From an uncultured Prevotellaceae bacterium (GTDB taxonomy: Bacteria; Bacteroidota; Bacteroidia; Bacteroidales; Bacteroidaceae): a DNA stretch of 41,258 nucleotides. Under the pieces are notes generated by a model. The model was not told the DNA's origin. It searched no databases and saw only the letters and a list, made by a program, of their open reading frames with translations. Below, piece by piece: positions 23,133 through 31,865 of this stretch; the first letter of the stretch is position 1, and every line of letters begins with the position of its first letter. The translations under genes were made by a program, and so were the position numbers. Location of the stretch: positions 1 to 41,258 of the forward strand of contig ONKX01000035.1 of NCBI GenBank assembly GCA_900318555.1, read 5' to 3'.

Positions 23133-24132
23133 GAGAGATATAGCGAACTACAGCCTAAAGGAGCATAACACGTTTGGCATTGAAGCGTGGTGCAGTAGGT
23201 TTTTGGAATACAGCACTGTGGAAGAGGCCAAAGTTGTTGCTGCCACCTTGCGAGAGGCTGGAAACCCCTATATAATAATAGGTGGAGGCAGCAACCTGTT
23301 GTTGACTCGCGACTTCGAGGGCATTGTGGTTCACTCCGCACTGACGGGCGTCGACATCGACGGTTGCAGGATGACCTGCGGCAGTGGTATGGAGTGGGAC
23401 AGGGTGGTGGCACTGGCTGTGGAGCAAGGGCTCTATGGTGCCGAGAACCTGTCGTTGATTCCAGGCGATGTTGGAGCCAGCGCTGTGCAGAACATCGGAG
23501 CTTATGGCGTTGAGGCGAAAGACCTGATTGTTGAGGTCGAAGCTGTTGAGATTTCTACGGGACAGTTGCGCACTTTCAGCAATGCCGACTGCCAGTATGG
23601 TTATCGCGACAGCCGTTTCAAGCACGACTGGAAGAACCAGTTTCTGATGACGCACGTAACCTACGCGTTGCAATCGACGTTCGAGCCCAAGTTGGACTAT
23701 GGCAATATCCGTGCCGAGCTGGAACGAAAGGGCATCGGCAATCCTACGGCAGCACAGTTGCGTGCCGTCATCATCGATATCCGCAATGCGAAGTTACCCG
23801 ATCCCAAAGTGACGGGCAATGCAGGTAGTTTCTTTATGAATCCCGTGGTGAGTCGCGAGAAATACGAATCGCTGGCAGCACAATATGAAGGCATGCCTCA
23901 TTATACAATCGACAGCGACCACGAAAAGATTCCTGCTGGTTGGATGATTGAACAGTGTGGCTGGAAAGACCGTTCGCTGGGCCGTGCAGGCGTTCACGAC
24001 AAACAGGCGCTGGTGCTTGTCAACCGAGGCGGAGCCACAGGCGCAGAAGTCGTAACGCTGTGTGAAACCATCCGCAAGGACGTCCGCGAGAAATTTGGAA
24101 TAGACATACATCCGGAAGTAAACATTATATGA
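23131..24132 (+). CDS. murB: UDP-N-acetylenolpyruvoylglucosamine reductase
   Basis: MurB performs the NADPH-dependent reduction that yields UDP-MurNAc in cytoplasmic peptidoglycan synthesis. The 333-residue protein shows the FAD-binding GGGSN (51-55), IPGDVGASAVQNIGAYG (110-126) and YGYRDSRFK (157-164). The catalytic Ser lies in GNAGSFF (Ser233), and a C-terminal Glu in HPEV probably completes the active site. The length and the insertion around Tyr157 fit type I MurB. The gene overlaps the next one as ATGA. Confidence 0.95.
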   Translation: MRDIANYSLKEHNTFGIEAWCSRFLEYSTVEEAKVVAATLREAGNPYIIIGGGSNLLLTRDFEGIVVHSALTGVDIDGCRMTCGSGMEWDRVVALAVEQGLYGAENLSLIPGDVGASAVQNIGAYGVEAKDLIVEVEAVEISTGQLRTFSNADCQYGYRDSRFKHDWKNQFLMTHVTYALQSTFEPKLDYGNIRAELERKGIGNPTAAQLRAVIIDIRNAKLPDPKVTGNAGSFFMNPVVSREKYESLAAQYEGMPHYTIDSDHEKIPAGWMIEQCGWKDRSLGRAGVHDKQALVLVNRGGATGAEVVTLCETIRKDVREKFGIDIHPEVNII

Positions 24133-24890
24133 AGCTGACATTTCTAGGAACGGGAACCTCGTGTGGCGTGCCGACTATCGGATGCCAATGCTACACGTGC
24201 AGCAGTACGGACGCAAAGGACAAGCGTCTGCGCTGTTCGGCACTCATCGAGACCGAACAGACACGACTGCTCATCGACTGCGGTCCCGATTTCCGTCAGC
24301 AGATTATGAATCAGCCGTTCCGAAAGATTGACGGCATCCTGATTACCCACGCCCATTATGACCACATGGGAGGGATGGACGATATCCGCCCGTACTGTCA
24401 GTTTGGCGAAATCAATGTCTATGCCGACCCGATAGCGCGTCAGGGGATGCTGCAGATGTTGCCATACTGCTTTGCCGAACACCGCTATCCAGGCGTGCCG
24501 GCTATCCAGTTACACGAGATTCATCCCCACGAAGCCTTACGCATTGGCGACCTCGACATCATGCCATTCCAGGTGATGCATCACGACCTGCCGATATTGG
24601 GTTTCCGCATCGGTCCGTTGGCGTATATCACGGATATGAAGACCATTGACGACGGAGAATTGGATTACATCAAGGGTGCCGAAGTGCTCGTGGTAAACGC
24701 CCTGCGACAAAAGCCCCATCATTCGCATCAGACGCTGGATGAGGCTGTGGATTTTGCCCGCTTGATTGGTGCTCGCCAGACGTGGCTCATCCATTCGAGT
24801 CACGACATTGGTCGCCACGAAGAGGTGAATGCCTCGTTGCCGAAGGACATCCAAATGGCGTACGACGGACAAGAGATGTTTATAGTTTAG
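24129..24890 (+). CDS. MBL-fold hydrolase, PhnP-like
   Basis: The 253-residue protein is a metallo-beta-lactamase-fold phosphodiesterase-type hydrolase. It has the metal motif THAHYDHMGG (His74, His76, Asp78, His79), Cys residues in GCQCYTC (19, 21, 24) like the structural zinc site of PhnP, a conserved LIDCGPDF, and a late LIHSSHD. PhnP-type enzymes cleave cyclic phosphate diesters, but no phosphonate genes are nearby, so the substrate here is open. It overlaps the end of murB by four bases. Its stop codon lies within a 7-bp repeat array. Confidence 0.82.
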   Translation: MKLTFLGTGTSCGVPTIGCQCYTCSSTDAKDKRLRCSALIETEQTRLLIDCGPDFRQQIMNQPFRKIDGILITHAHYDHMGGMDDIRPYCQFGEINVYADPIARQGMLQMLPYCFAEHRYPGVPAIQLHEIHPHEALRIGDLDIMPFQVMHHDLPILGFRIGPLAYITDMKTIDDGELDYIKGAEVLVVNALRQKPHHSHQTLDEAVDFARLIGARQTWLIHSSHDIGRHEEVNASLPKDIQMAYDGQEMFIV

Positions 24891-24917
24891 AGTTAAAAGA
24901 TAATAGTTTAGAGTTAA
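24883..24917. repeat. 7-bp tandem array over the MBL gene stop codon
   Basis: Five units: TAGTTTA, GAGTTAA, AAGATAA, TAGTTTA, GAGTTAA. The stop codon TAG of the upstream gene (24888-24890) spans the first two units; the next gene starts six bases after the array. Confidence 0.85.
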
Positions 24918-24922
24918 GAAAT

Positions 24923-26566
24923 ATGAAGAGAATATTGCTATTGGCGACGGTGATGATGGCTGGGGTTTATGCACTGGCTTGTACCAATTTTATTGTGGGC
25001 AAGAAAGCCTCCGTGGACGGCAGCGTCATCTGTTCGTATAATGCCGACTCGTATGGCGCGTTTATGTGGCTTTACCACTATCCTGCAGGTAAGCACGCGA
25101 AAGGCGAGATGCGGAAAATTTACGAGTGGGACACTAACAAATATCTTGGAGAAATTCCTGAGGCCGAAGAGACCTACAACGTCGTTGGCAACATCAATGA
25201 ATGGCAGGTAACCATTGGCGAAACGACCTATGGAGGCCGTGAGGAAATGGTTGATACGACAGGCGTAATAGATTATGGTTCATTGATTTACATCGCACTG
25301 CAACGTTCAAGGACCGCCCGCGAGGCCATCCAAACGATGACTACTCTGGTGGAGCAATTCGGTTACTGTAGCGAGGGTGAGACGTTTACCATTTGCGACC
25401 CCAACGAGGCGTGGATTCTGGAGATGCAAGGTTGTGGTCCCGACCGCAACGTATCGAAAGAACGTGTGGTTTGGGTTGCTCGTCGTATTCCCGATGAGGC
25501 TATCTGCGGACATGCCAACCAGAGCCGCATCGGTGTGTTTCCATTGAAGGATAAAGAAAACGTATTGTATTCGAAAAACGTCATCAAGTACGCTCGTAAG
25601 ATGGGGTGGTTCAGCGGCAAGGATGAGGAGTTTTCGTTTAAGGATGCCTACGCCTTCCCTGATTTCAGTGGTCGTCGCATTTGTGATGCCCGCGTGTGGA
25701 GTTTCTTCAATCACCACGTGAAGGGTATGGACCGCTATCTGCCTTGGGCTTTGGGTAAGGACAAGGACGCTGAGGACATGCCGCTGTGGGTTATTCCCGA
25801 CAAGAAGGTGAGCGTGCAGGATGTTATTAACGACATGCGAGACCACTACGAAGGCACGCCGTTGGCTATTGACTCGACGGATATCGGTGGCGGTATCTGG
25901 CAAATGCCATATCGCCCCACACCATTATATTATAAGGTGGATGGCAAGAAATACTTCAACGAACGTCCGACGTCGACGCAGCAGACTGCTTGGACATACG
26001 TTTCGCAGATGCGTTCGTGGATGCCCCGACAGGTTGGAGGTTGTTTCTGGTTTGGCAACGACGACGGCAACATGGTGGCTTATACCCCCATCTACTGTTC
26101 GATGACTGAGCAGCCCGAGTGTTACAACACTCCTGGTGCCGACGAGGTGACATTCTCCATGAAGAATGCCTATTGGGTGGAAAACTGGGTCAGCAACATG
26201 GTTTATCCGCGCTACTCGATGCTGTTCCCGTCGCTGAAGGCCGTTCGCGACTCCCTGCAGAATGCCTATTTTGCTCAGCAGCCCGACATCGAGGCCAAAG
26301 CGATGAAGATGGAATCCGCCGAGATGCAGCGTTTCCTTAATGCTTATAGCATCCAACAGGCTCAGCAGATGCTCGCACGCTGGCAGCAGCTGGCTTTCTA
26401 TCTCGTGGTGAAATACAACGATATGGCCGTGAAACCCGATGAAAACGGTGTCTTCAAACGTTCGAAATACGGACTCGGCGCTCCTGTCAAGCGTCCCGGT
26501 TTTGCCCCTGCCTACGCTCGTGAAATCATTCGTCAGACTTCTGACCGTTATGCCGTCCCCGAATAA
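24923..26566 (+). CDS. C69-family dipeptidase
   Basis: The 547-residue protein belongs to the C69 (PepD-like) Ntn-hydrolase peptidases. Its N-terminal signal peptide ends at ALA, directly followed by Cys20, the residue expected to become the N-terminal nucleophile after cleavage; TNFIVGKKAS follows as in the family. It probably cleaves dipeptides in the periplasm. The start at 24923 is preferred over the longer frame from 24782, which overlaps the upstream gene. It is followed after 26 bases, including a short CAATAAA repeat (26571-26584), by the antiporter gene. Confidence 0.88.
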   Translation: MKRILLLATVMMAGVYALACTNFIVGKKASVDGSVICSYNADSYGAFMWLYHYPAGKHAKGEMRKIYEWDTNKYLGEIPEAEETYNVVGNINEWQVTIGETTYGGREEMVDTTGVIDYGSLIYIALQRSRTAREAIQTMTTLVEQFGYCSEGETFTICDPNEAWILEMQGCGPDRNVSKERVVWVARRIPDEAICGHANQSRIGVFPLKDKENVLYSKNVIKYARKMGWFSGKDEEFSFKDAYAFPDFSGRRICDARVWSFFNHHVKGMDRYLPWALGKDKDAEDMPLWVIPDKKVSVQDVINDMRDHYEGTPLAIDSTDIGGGIWQMPYRPTPLYYKVDGKKYFNERPTSTQQTAWTYVSQMRSWMPRQVGGCFWFGNDDGNMVAYTPIYCSMTEQPECYNTPGADEVTFSMKNAYWVENWVSNMVYPRYSMLFPSLKAVRDSLQNAYFAQQPDIEAKAMKMESAEMQRFLNAYSIQQAQQMLARWQQLAFYLVVKYNDMAVKPDENGVFKRSKYGLGAPVKRPGFAPAYAREIIRQTSDRYAVPE

Positions 26567-26592
26567 TAACCAATAAACAATAAACGATTCTC

Positions 26593-27969
26593 ATGACGCT
26601 CATTATTGTAACAATGCTCATTTTGGCCTATGTGCTCATAGCCACAGGCCACTTGACGGGAGTCAACAAGGCCGCCATCGCCATGTTCCTCGGAACAGTG
26701 GGGTGGGTGATTTACGTCTGTTGGGGAGCCGATTTCGTGGCCGACCAACATCCGCTGGATTATCAGGAGTGGCTCAATGGTGCCGAGCCTACCAGCGAAA
26801 AGGTCAAGTTGTTCATCTACAATAATGTGTTTCTGAACTACGTCGGCAAGGCGGCAGCCATTGTTATGTTCCTGCTGGCGACGATGTCGATAGTGGAAAT
26901 TCTCAATAACAACGGCTGTTTCGACTTCATCACCGAATGGATTCGTACGCGTAACTCAAAGCGCCTGTTGTGGACTATTACCCTCGCAACGTTTATCCTT
27001 TCGGCCAATCTTGACAACCTCACGACGGCAACGATGATGCTGGTCATTATGCATAATATCCTGCAAAACTCCCGTCAACGCATGCTGGTGGGTTCAGCCA
27101 TCGTGCTTGCCGCCAATGCAGGAGGAAGTTTTACGGTCATTGGCGACCCCATCGGACTGATACTTTGGGATGGTGGAGCCGTGACGGCCAGTCGATTCTC
27201 GGCCTATCTGCTCATACCGGCCTTGGTAGCGTGGATTATCCCTACCATCCTGATTAACCGTCAGTTACCCGACCGTCTTGATACTGCTTGGAATCCTTCG
27301 CCATATCGTGGCGACGACACGCGTCTGAACCGCTGGCAGCGTGTGGTGATGCTGATCGTTGGCATTGGTGGATTGTGGTTTATTCCTACCTTCCACAACA
27401 TCACCAAGCTGGCTCCCTTCCTTGGCGCATTGTGTGTGCTGTCGGTGTTGTGGGTAGTCAACGAAGCTTTCAACCGCAAACTGATGAAAGCTGATCAGAT
27501 GGCTCAGCGTCGCATTCCGCGTGCCTTGCAATATGGTGCTTTGCAGCAGATGTTGTTTGTCATGGGCATTCTGCTAGGCATGGGTGTGGTTACAGAAACG
27601 GGTGTGTGGAGCGACGTGGCAGGATGGTTCGACACTTACATTCATGACATCTGGCTCATGGGAATTCTGGCAGGAATGCTTAGCTCTATCGTCGATTCGT
27701 TCACTATCGCCATTTCCAACATCTCGCTCTACACACTGGGCGGTGGCGCACTCGGAACGAATGGCGCTTATTGGAGTGTCGTGGCATACACGACGGCTAT
27801 CGGCGGCTGTCTGCTGACGATTGGTAGCATCAGCGGTCTTGCCCTGATGAATATGGAACACGTACGGCTTGGTTGGTATGTGAAACACATGACGCCCAAG
27901 GTGCTGTTGGGCTGGATTATTGGTTTCATCATCCTATGGTTGGAGATGAATATGTTCTACGTAATATAA
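26593..27969 (+). CDS. nhaD: NhaD-type Na+/H+ antiporter
   Basis: The 458-residue membrane protein has about 11 hydrophobic segments and family signatures: SANLDNLTTATMM (about 137-149), NAGGSFTVIGDPIGL (about 176-190), and a similar repeat-half motif SSIVDSFTIAISN near 373. NhaD exchanges cytoplasmic sodium for protons at the inner membrane and supports salt and alkaline tolerance. It is the last gene before a strong terminator. The neighbouring dipeptidase and murB genes show no obvious functional link. Confidence 0.9.
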   Translation: MTLIIVTMLILAYVLIATGHLTGVNKAAIAMFLGTVGWVIYVCWGADFVADQHPLDYQEWLNGAEPTSEKVKLFIYNNVFLNYVGKAAAIVMFLLATMSIVEILNNNGCFDFITEWIRTRNSKRLLWTITLATFILSANLDNLTTATMMLVIMHNILQNSRQRMLVGSAIVLAANAGGSFTVIGDPIGLILWDGGAVTASRFSAYLLIPALVAWIIPTILINRQLPDRLDTAWNPSPYRGDDTRLNRWQRVVMLIVGIGGLWFIPTFHNITKLAPFLGALCVLSVLWVVNEAFNRKLMKADQMAQRRIPRALQYGALQQMLFVMGILLGMGVVTETGVWSDVAGWFDTYIHDIWLMGILAGMLSSIVDSFTIAISNISLYTLGGGALGTNGAYWSVVAYTTAIGGCLLTIGSISGLALMNMEHVRLGWYVKHMTPKVLLGWIIGFIILWLEMNMFYVI

Positions 27970-27975
27970 GAAAAT

Positions 27976-28008
27976 GGGCTCACCTTTTGGTGGGCTCGAT
28001 TTTTTTTT
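27976..28008 (+). terminator. terminator after nhaD
   Basis: GGCTCACC pairs with GGTGGGCT (with G-T pairs) around a TTTT loop, followed by nine T residues. The next promoter box begins two bases later. Confidence 0.8.
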
Positions 28009-28009
28009 G

Positions 28010-28018
28010 TAATTTTGC
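28010..28018 (+). promoter_or_regulatory. -7 box for pheT
   Basis: TAATTTTGC begins right after the nhaD terminator, 32 bases before the pheT start. Confidence 0.6.
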
Positions 28019-28050
28019 ACGCGTTTTTAGAGACATCAAATATCATTGCA

Positions 28051-30494
28051 ATGAATATATCGTATAAATGGCTAAAAGAGTACGTTGATTTCGACCTCAC
28101 ACCGCAGGAGGTTTGCGATGCGCTGACATCGACAGGTCTGGAGGTTGACGCACTCGAAGAAGTACAAAGTATTAAGGGCGGTCTGAAGGGACTTTACGTT
28201 GGTAAAGTGCTTACGTGCGAGATGCACCCCGATTCAGACCATTTGCATGTAACTACCGTCGATTTAGGCAAGGGCGAGCCCCAGCAGATTGTCTGCGGCG
28301 CTCCCAATGTGGCTGCTGGACAGAAGGTCATTGTGGCTGATTTGGGCTGTGTGCTGTACGATGGTGATAAGGAGTTCGTCATCAAGAAGTCGAAACTGCG
28401 TGGCGTCGAGTCGTTGGGTATGATTTGTGCCGAGGACGAGATTGGCATCGGTACTGACCACGCTGGCATCATCGTATTGCCTGAGGATGCTGTAGTCGGC
28501 ACACCTGCCGCTGAGTATTACCACTTGGAGAGCGACTGGCTCATCGAGGTTGACATCACTGCCAACCGTGCCGACGCCCTCTCTCATTGGGGTGTTGCTC
28601 GCGACCTCTACGCTTGGCTGAAGCAGAACGGCTACAAAACTGCCACCCACCGTCCCGTGGTCGACGATTTTGCCGTCGACAATAACTCCCTCCCCATCGA
28701 CGTCGTCATTGAGAACACGGAGGCCTGCAAGCGCTACGCCTGCGTCAGCATTACTGACTGCGAGGTAAAGGAGAGCCCTGAATGGCTGAAGAACAAGCTG
28801 AGTGTCATCGGATTACGTCCAATCAATAACATCGTCGACATCACCAACTACGTGATGATGGCGTTGGGCCAGCCCCTGCATTGCTTCGATGCTGACATGG
28901 TGAAGGGTCACAAGATTGTGGTGAAGACGATGCCGGAAGGCACTCCGTTTGTGACGCTGGATGGTGAGGAGCACAAGCTCTCTGACCGCGACCTCGCTAT
29001 CTGCAATGCCGAGGAACCCATGTGTATCGCTGGCGTCTTTGGCGGAAAGGGTAGTGGTACACGAAGAACGTTGTGCTCGAGAGTGCTTACTTCCATCCCA
29101 CGTGGATTCGTAAGTCGGCCCGCCGTCATGGTTTGAGCACCGATGCTTCGTTCCGTTTCGAGCGTGGCATTGATCCCAATGGCGTGATTGACGCACTGAA
29201 ATATGCCGCCCTGCTTTGCAAGGAACTGGCAGGCGGTAAAGTGTCGATGGAAATCAAGGACGTTTATCCTGAGAAGATGGAGAACGCCGTTGTTGACCTC
29301 CAGTACAGCTATGTTCACTCGCTGGTTGGTAAGGATATTCCCGTTGAGACCATCAAGAGCATTTGCGACTCGCTGGAGATGAAGGTACTCAGCGAAAATG
29401 CCGAGGACCTGAAACTCGAAGTCCCCGCTTATCGTGTCGATGTTCAGCGTCCTTGCGACGTGGTGGAAGATATCCTGCGCATCTACGGATATAACAATGT
29501 TGAGATTCCCACGCAGTTGAAGTCCAGCCTTGTCATCAAGGGTGACGAAGACCAGAAGCACAAGCTGGCCAACCTCGTTTCAGAGCAGTTGGTGGGTGCA
29601 GGCTTCAACGAAATCCTGAACAACTCGCTGACGAAGGGTGCCTACTATGCAGAAGAGCAGCAGGCTCAGCTGGTAAAGATTATGAACCCGCTGTCGAGCG
29701 ACCTCAACGTGATGCGTGGCACCCTGCTGTATGGCGGTTTGGAGAGCGTCGAACACAACGTGAAGCGCAAGAACCCCAACTGCCGTTTCTTTGAATTCGG
29801 CAATGTCTATAGCTTCGACCCTGCAAAGGAAAATCAGGACGACCCCATGCAGGGCTATAAAGAGCAGTATCATTTAGGTCTTTGGCTGACGGGTAAGCGT
29901 GTTGAGGGTTCGTGGGCTCATGCCAACGAAGACACGTCGTTTGCCGAGCTCGATGCACACGTGGACAATATCCTTGCTCGCATCGGTGTGCAGCCAGGAA
30001 TGTTGGTGCGCAAAAAGAGTGAGAACGCTATTTTCTCTGCTGGTCTCACCATCGAGAATCGCGGCGGCAAGAAGCTCATCGAATTGGGTGTACTGACCAA
30101 GAAACTGCAGAAGAAGTTCGACATCGACACGCCCGTGTATTATGCCGAGCTCAACTGGACAGCGCTGATGAAGGTCATCCGCAAGCAGAAGGTGGAGTTC
30201 ACCGACATTCCTAAGTTCCCGTCAGTCAGCCGCGACCTCGCCTTGCTCATCGACAAGAGCGTCGAGTTCCAGCAGATTGAAGACATTGCTCGTCAGACGG
30301 AGCGTAAGTTCCTGAAGAAAGTCGAGCTGTTCGACGTCTATGAAGGTGACAAACTGCCCGCTGGCAAGAAGTCGTATGCCGTCAACTTCATCCTGCAAGA
30401 TCCCGAGAAGACGATGGGTGACAAGCAAATCGAGGCCATCATGCAGAAGTTGATTCAGAACCTGAAGAATCAACTCAATGCCGAGTTGCGCTAA
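28051..30494 (+). pseudogene. pheT: phenylalanyl-tRNA synthetase beta subunit, frame broken
   Basis: The beta subunit of the PheRS tetramer carries the editing site and supports tRNA-Phe aminoacylation. The N-terminal frame (from 28051) has the tRNA-binding domain (CEMHPDSDHLHV) and continues to GGKGSG at 29058, then reads out of frame to a stop at 29136. The rest resumes from 29067 (AAC GTT GTG: NVVLESAYFHP) and runs normally to 30494. Eight bases lie where about 18 are expected for the usual V-T-E-D-T-K, so a 10-base deletion explains the break. With it restored the product would be about 817 residues, normal for the family. PheT is essential, so an assembly error is the likely cause. Confidence 0.9.
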
Positions 30495-30510
30495 AGGTCT
30501 CGTAATACCT

Positions 30511-30566
30511 GTAATACCGGAATAACGAAATAACATAATAACGACAAAAAATAATAACGAAAAAAT
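30511..30566. repeat. 8-bp tandem array between pheT and yebC
   Basis: Units GTAATACC, GGAATAAC, GAAATAAC, ATAATAAC, GACAAAAA, ATAATAAC, GAAAAAAT. The period is 8 here, not 7. Confidence 0.65.
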
Positions 30567-30573
30567 AATATTT

Positions 30574-31226
30574 ATGGGAAGAGCATTTGAATATCGCAAA
30601 GCTGCGAAATTGAAGAGATGGGGCCACATGGCCAAGACATTCACCAAGATTGGTAAGCAGATTGCCATTGCGATAACATCGAGCGTGCTATCAAAAACGC
30701 TATGGGTAAAGACCAGAGCGACTACAAGGAAGTGACTTACGAGGGATATGGCCCTCACGGAGTTGCTATCTTCGTCGACACCTTGACTGACAACACGACG
30801 CGTACTGTGGGTGATGTCCGTTCGGTGTTCAATAAGTTCAACGGCAACTTGGGTACTCAGGGTTCGCTGTCGTTCCTGTTTGACCACAAGTGCGTGTTCA
30901 CTTTCAAGAAGACTGACAGTCTGGATATGGACGAGATGATTCTCGACCTGATTGACTACGGCGTGGAGGATGAGTACGACGAGGACGAGGAGGAGAACTC
31001 AATCACGATCTACGGCGACCCCTCATCGTTTGGTGCCATCCAGAAGCACCTGGAGGAGAACGGTTTTGAGGTTACTGGTGCTGAGTTTACCCGCATTCCT
31101 AACGACCTGAAGGACGTTACTCCCGAGGAGCGCGAGACCATCGACAAGATGATTGAGAAGCTCGAGGACTTCGACGACGTTCAGACCGTTTACACGAACA
31201 TGAAACCCGAGGGAATCGAGGAATAA
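30574..31226 (+). pseudogene. yebC: YebC/PmpR-family protein with an internal deletion
   Basis: The start MGRAFEYRKAAKLKRWGHMA and the later KNAMGKDQSDYKEVTYEGYG are unmistakable YebC/TACO1 sequences. YebC binds ribosomes or DNA and helps translation of difficult sequences. Around 30671 the frame jumps from KQIAIA to DNIERAIKN. The conserved stretch between them in the family, about 28 residues, is missing, and the reading frame changes from that of 30574 to that of 30672. A deletion of about 85 bases restores a family-length protein of about 245 residues. As with pheT next to it, an assembly or sequencing defect is likely. The C-terminal part is acidic and intact. Confidence 0.88.
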
Positions 31227-31228
31227 TT

Positions 31229-31284
31229 AGCTATTGGCTGTTGGCAATTGGCTAAAAGCTAACTGCTAAAAGCTAAAAGCAAAC
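31229..31284. repeat. 7-bp tandem array, eight units, after yebC
   Basis: AGCTATT, GGCTGTT, GGCAATT, GGCTAAA, AGCTAAC, TGCTAAA, AGCTAAA, AGCAAAC. It starts three bases after the yebC stop codon and ends at the terminator. Confidence 0.9.
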
Positions 31285-31297
31285 TTTTTTTTTGAGT

Positions 31298-31335
31298 CCG
31301 GCCGCCCTGTTTTGAGAGCGGCCGGCTTTTGCTGT
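31298..31335 (+). terminator. terminator of the pheT-yebC unit
   Basis: CCGGCCGC (31298-31305) pairs perfectly with GCGGCCGG (31318-31325), followed by T-rich sequence. Confidence 0.75.
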
Positions 31336-31397
31336 ATTTTTTCTCTCCGGATGACTACTTTTTCAGGTTTTCCGTGTTGTATTTCGGAATTATTGTG

Positions 31398-31406
31398 TAA
31401 ATTTGC
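31398..31406 (+). promoter_or_regulatory. -7 box for the fRMsr-phosphatase operon
   Basis: TAAATTTGC ends three bases before the ATG at 31410, so the transcript would be leaderless or nearly so. Confidence 0.6.
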
Positions 31407-31409
31407 ACC

Positions 31410-31865
31410 ATGAAAGAAGAACAATACAAGTTGCTGGTAAGTCAGATAGCGTCGCTCATTGAGGGCGAGAAGGACTTGATAGCCGTTATGAGCAATGTGG
31501 CTGCGGCCATTCACCAGACGATGGGATTCTGGTGGACGGGGTTCTATCGGGTGGTGGACGGCGAGTTGGTGCTCGGTCCTTTCCAAGGTCCTGTTGCATG
31601 TATGCACATTGCTTTCGGCAAGGGCGTTTGCGGCACAGCGTGGCAACGGGCAGAGACCGTCATCGTTCCTGACGTCGAACAGTTTCCGGGACATATTGCC
31701 TGTAGCAGCGCGTCGCGTTCTGAAATCGTCGTGCCGGTGTTTGGCATTGACGGCAAGGTGACTGCCGTACTCGACATTGACAGTGATCAGTTGGCTACAT
31801 TCGACGAAACCGACCGCAAATATTTGGAAGAAATTTGTAGTTTAATCAACCAAAACGGAATATAA
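31410..31865 (+). CDS. msrC: GAF-domain free methionine-(R)-sulfoxide reductase
   Basis: A 151-residue single GAF domain with the three Cys residues of the fRMsr family: Cys64 (PVACMH), Cys74 (GKGVCGTAW) and Cys98 (HIACSSASRSEIVVP). The enzyme reduces free methionine-R-sulfoxide in the cytoplasm with thioredoxin. The stop codon TAA shares its last base with the ATG of the phosphatase gene, so the two are translationally coupled. No later Met allows a shorter start that keeps the domain, so the very short leader appears real. Confidence 0.88.
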   Translation: MKEEQYKLLVSQIASLIEGEKDLIAVMSNVAAAIHQTMGFWWTGFYRVVDGELVLGPFQGPVACMHIAFGKGVCGTAWQRAETVIVPDVEQFPGHIACSSASRSEIVVPVFGIDGKVTAVLDIDSDQLATFDETDRKYLEEICSLINQNGI

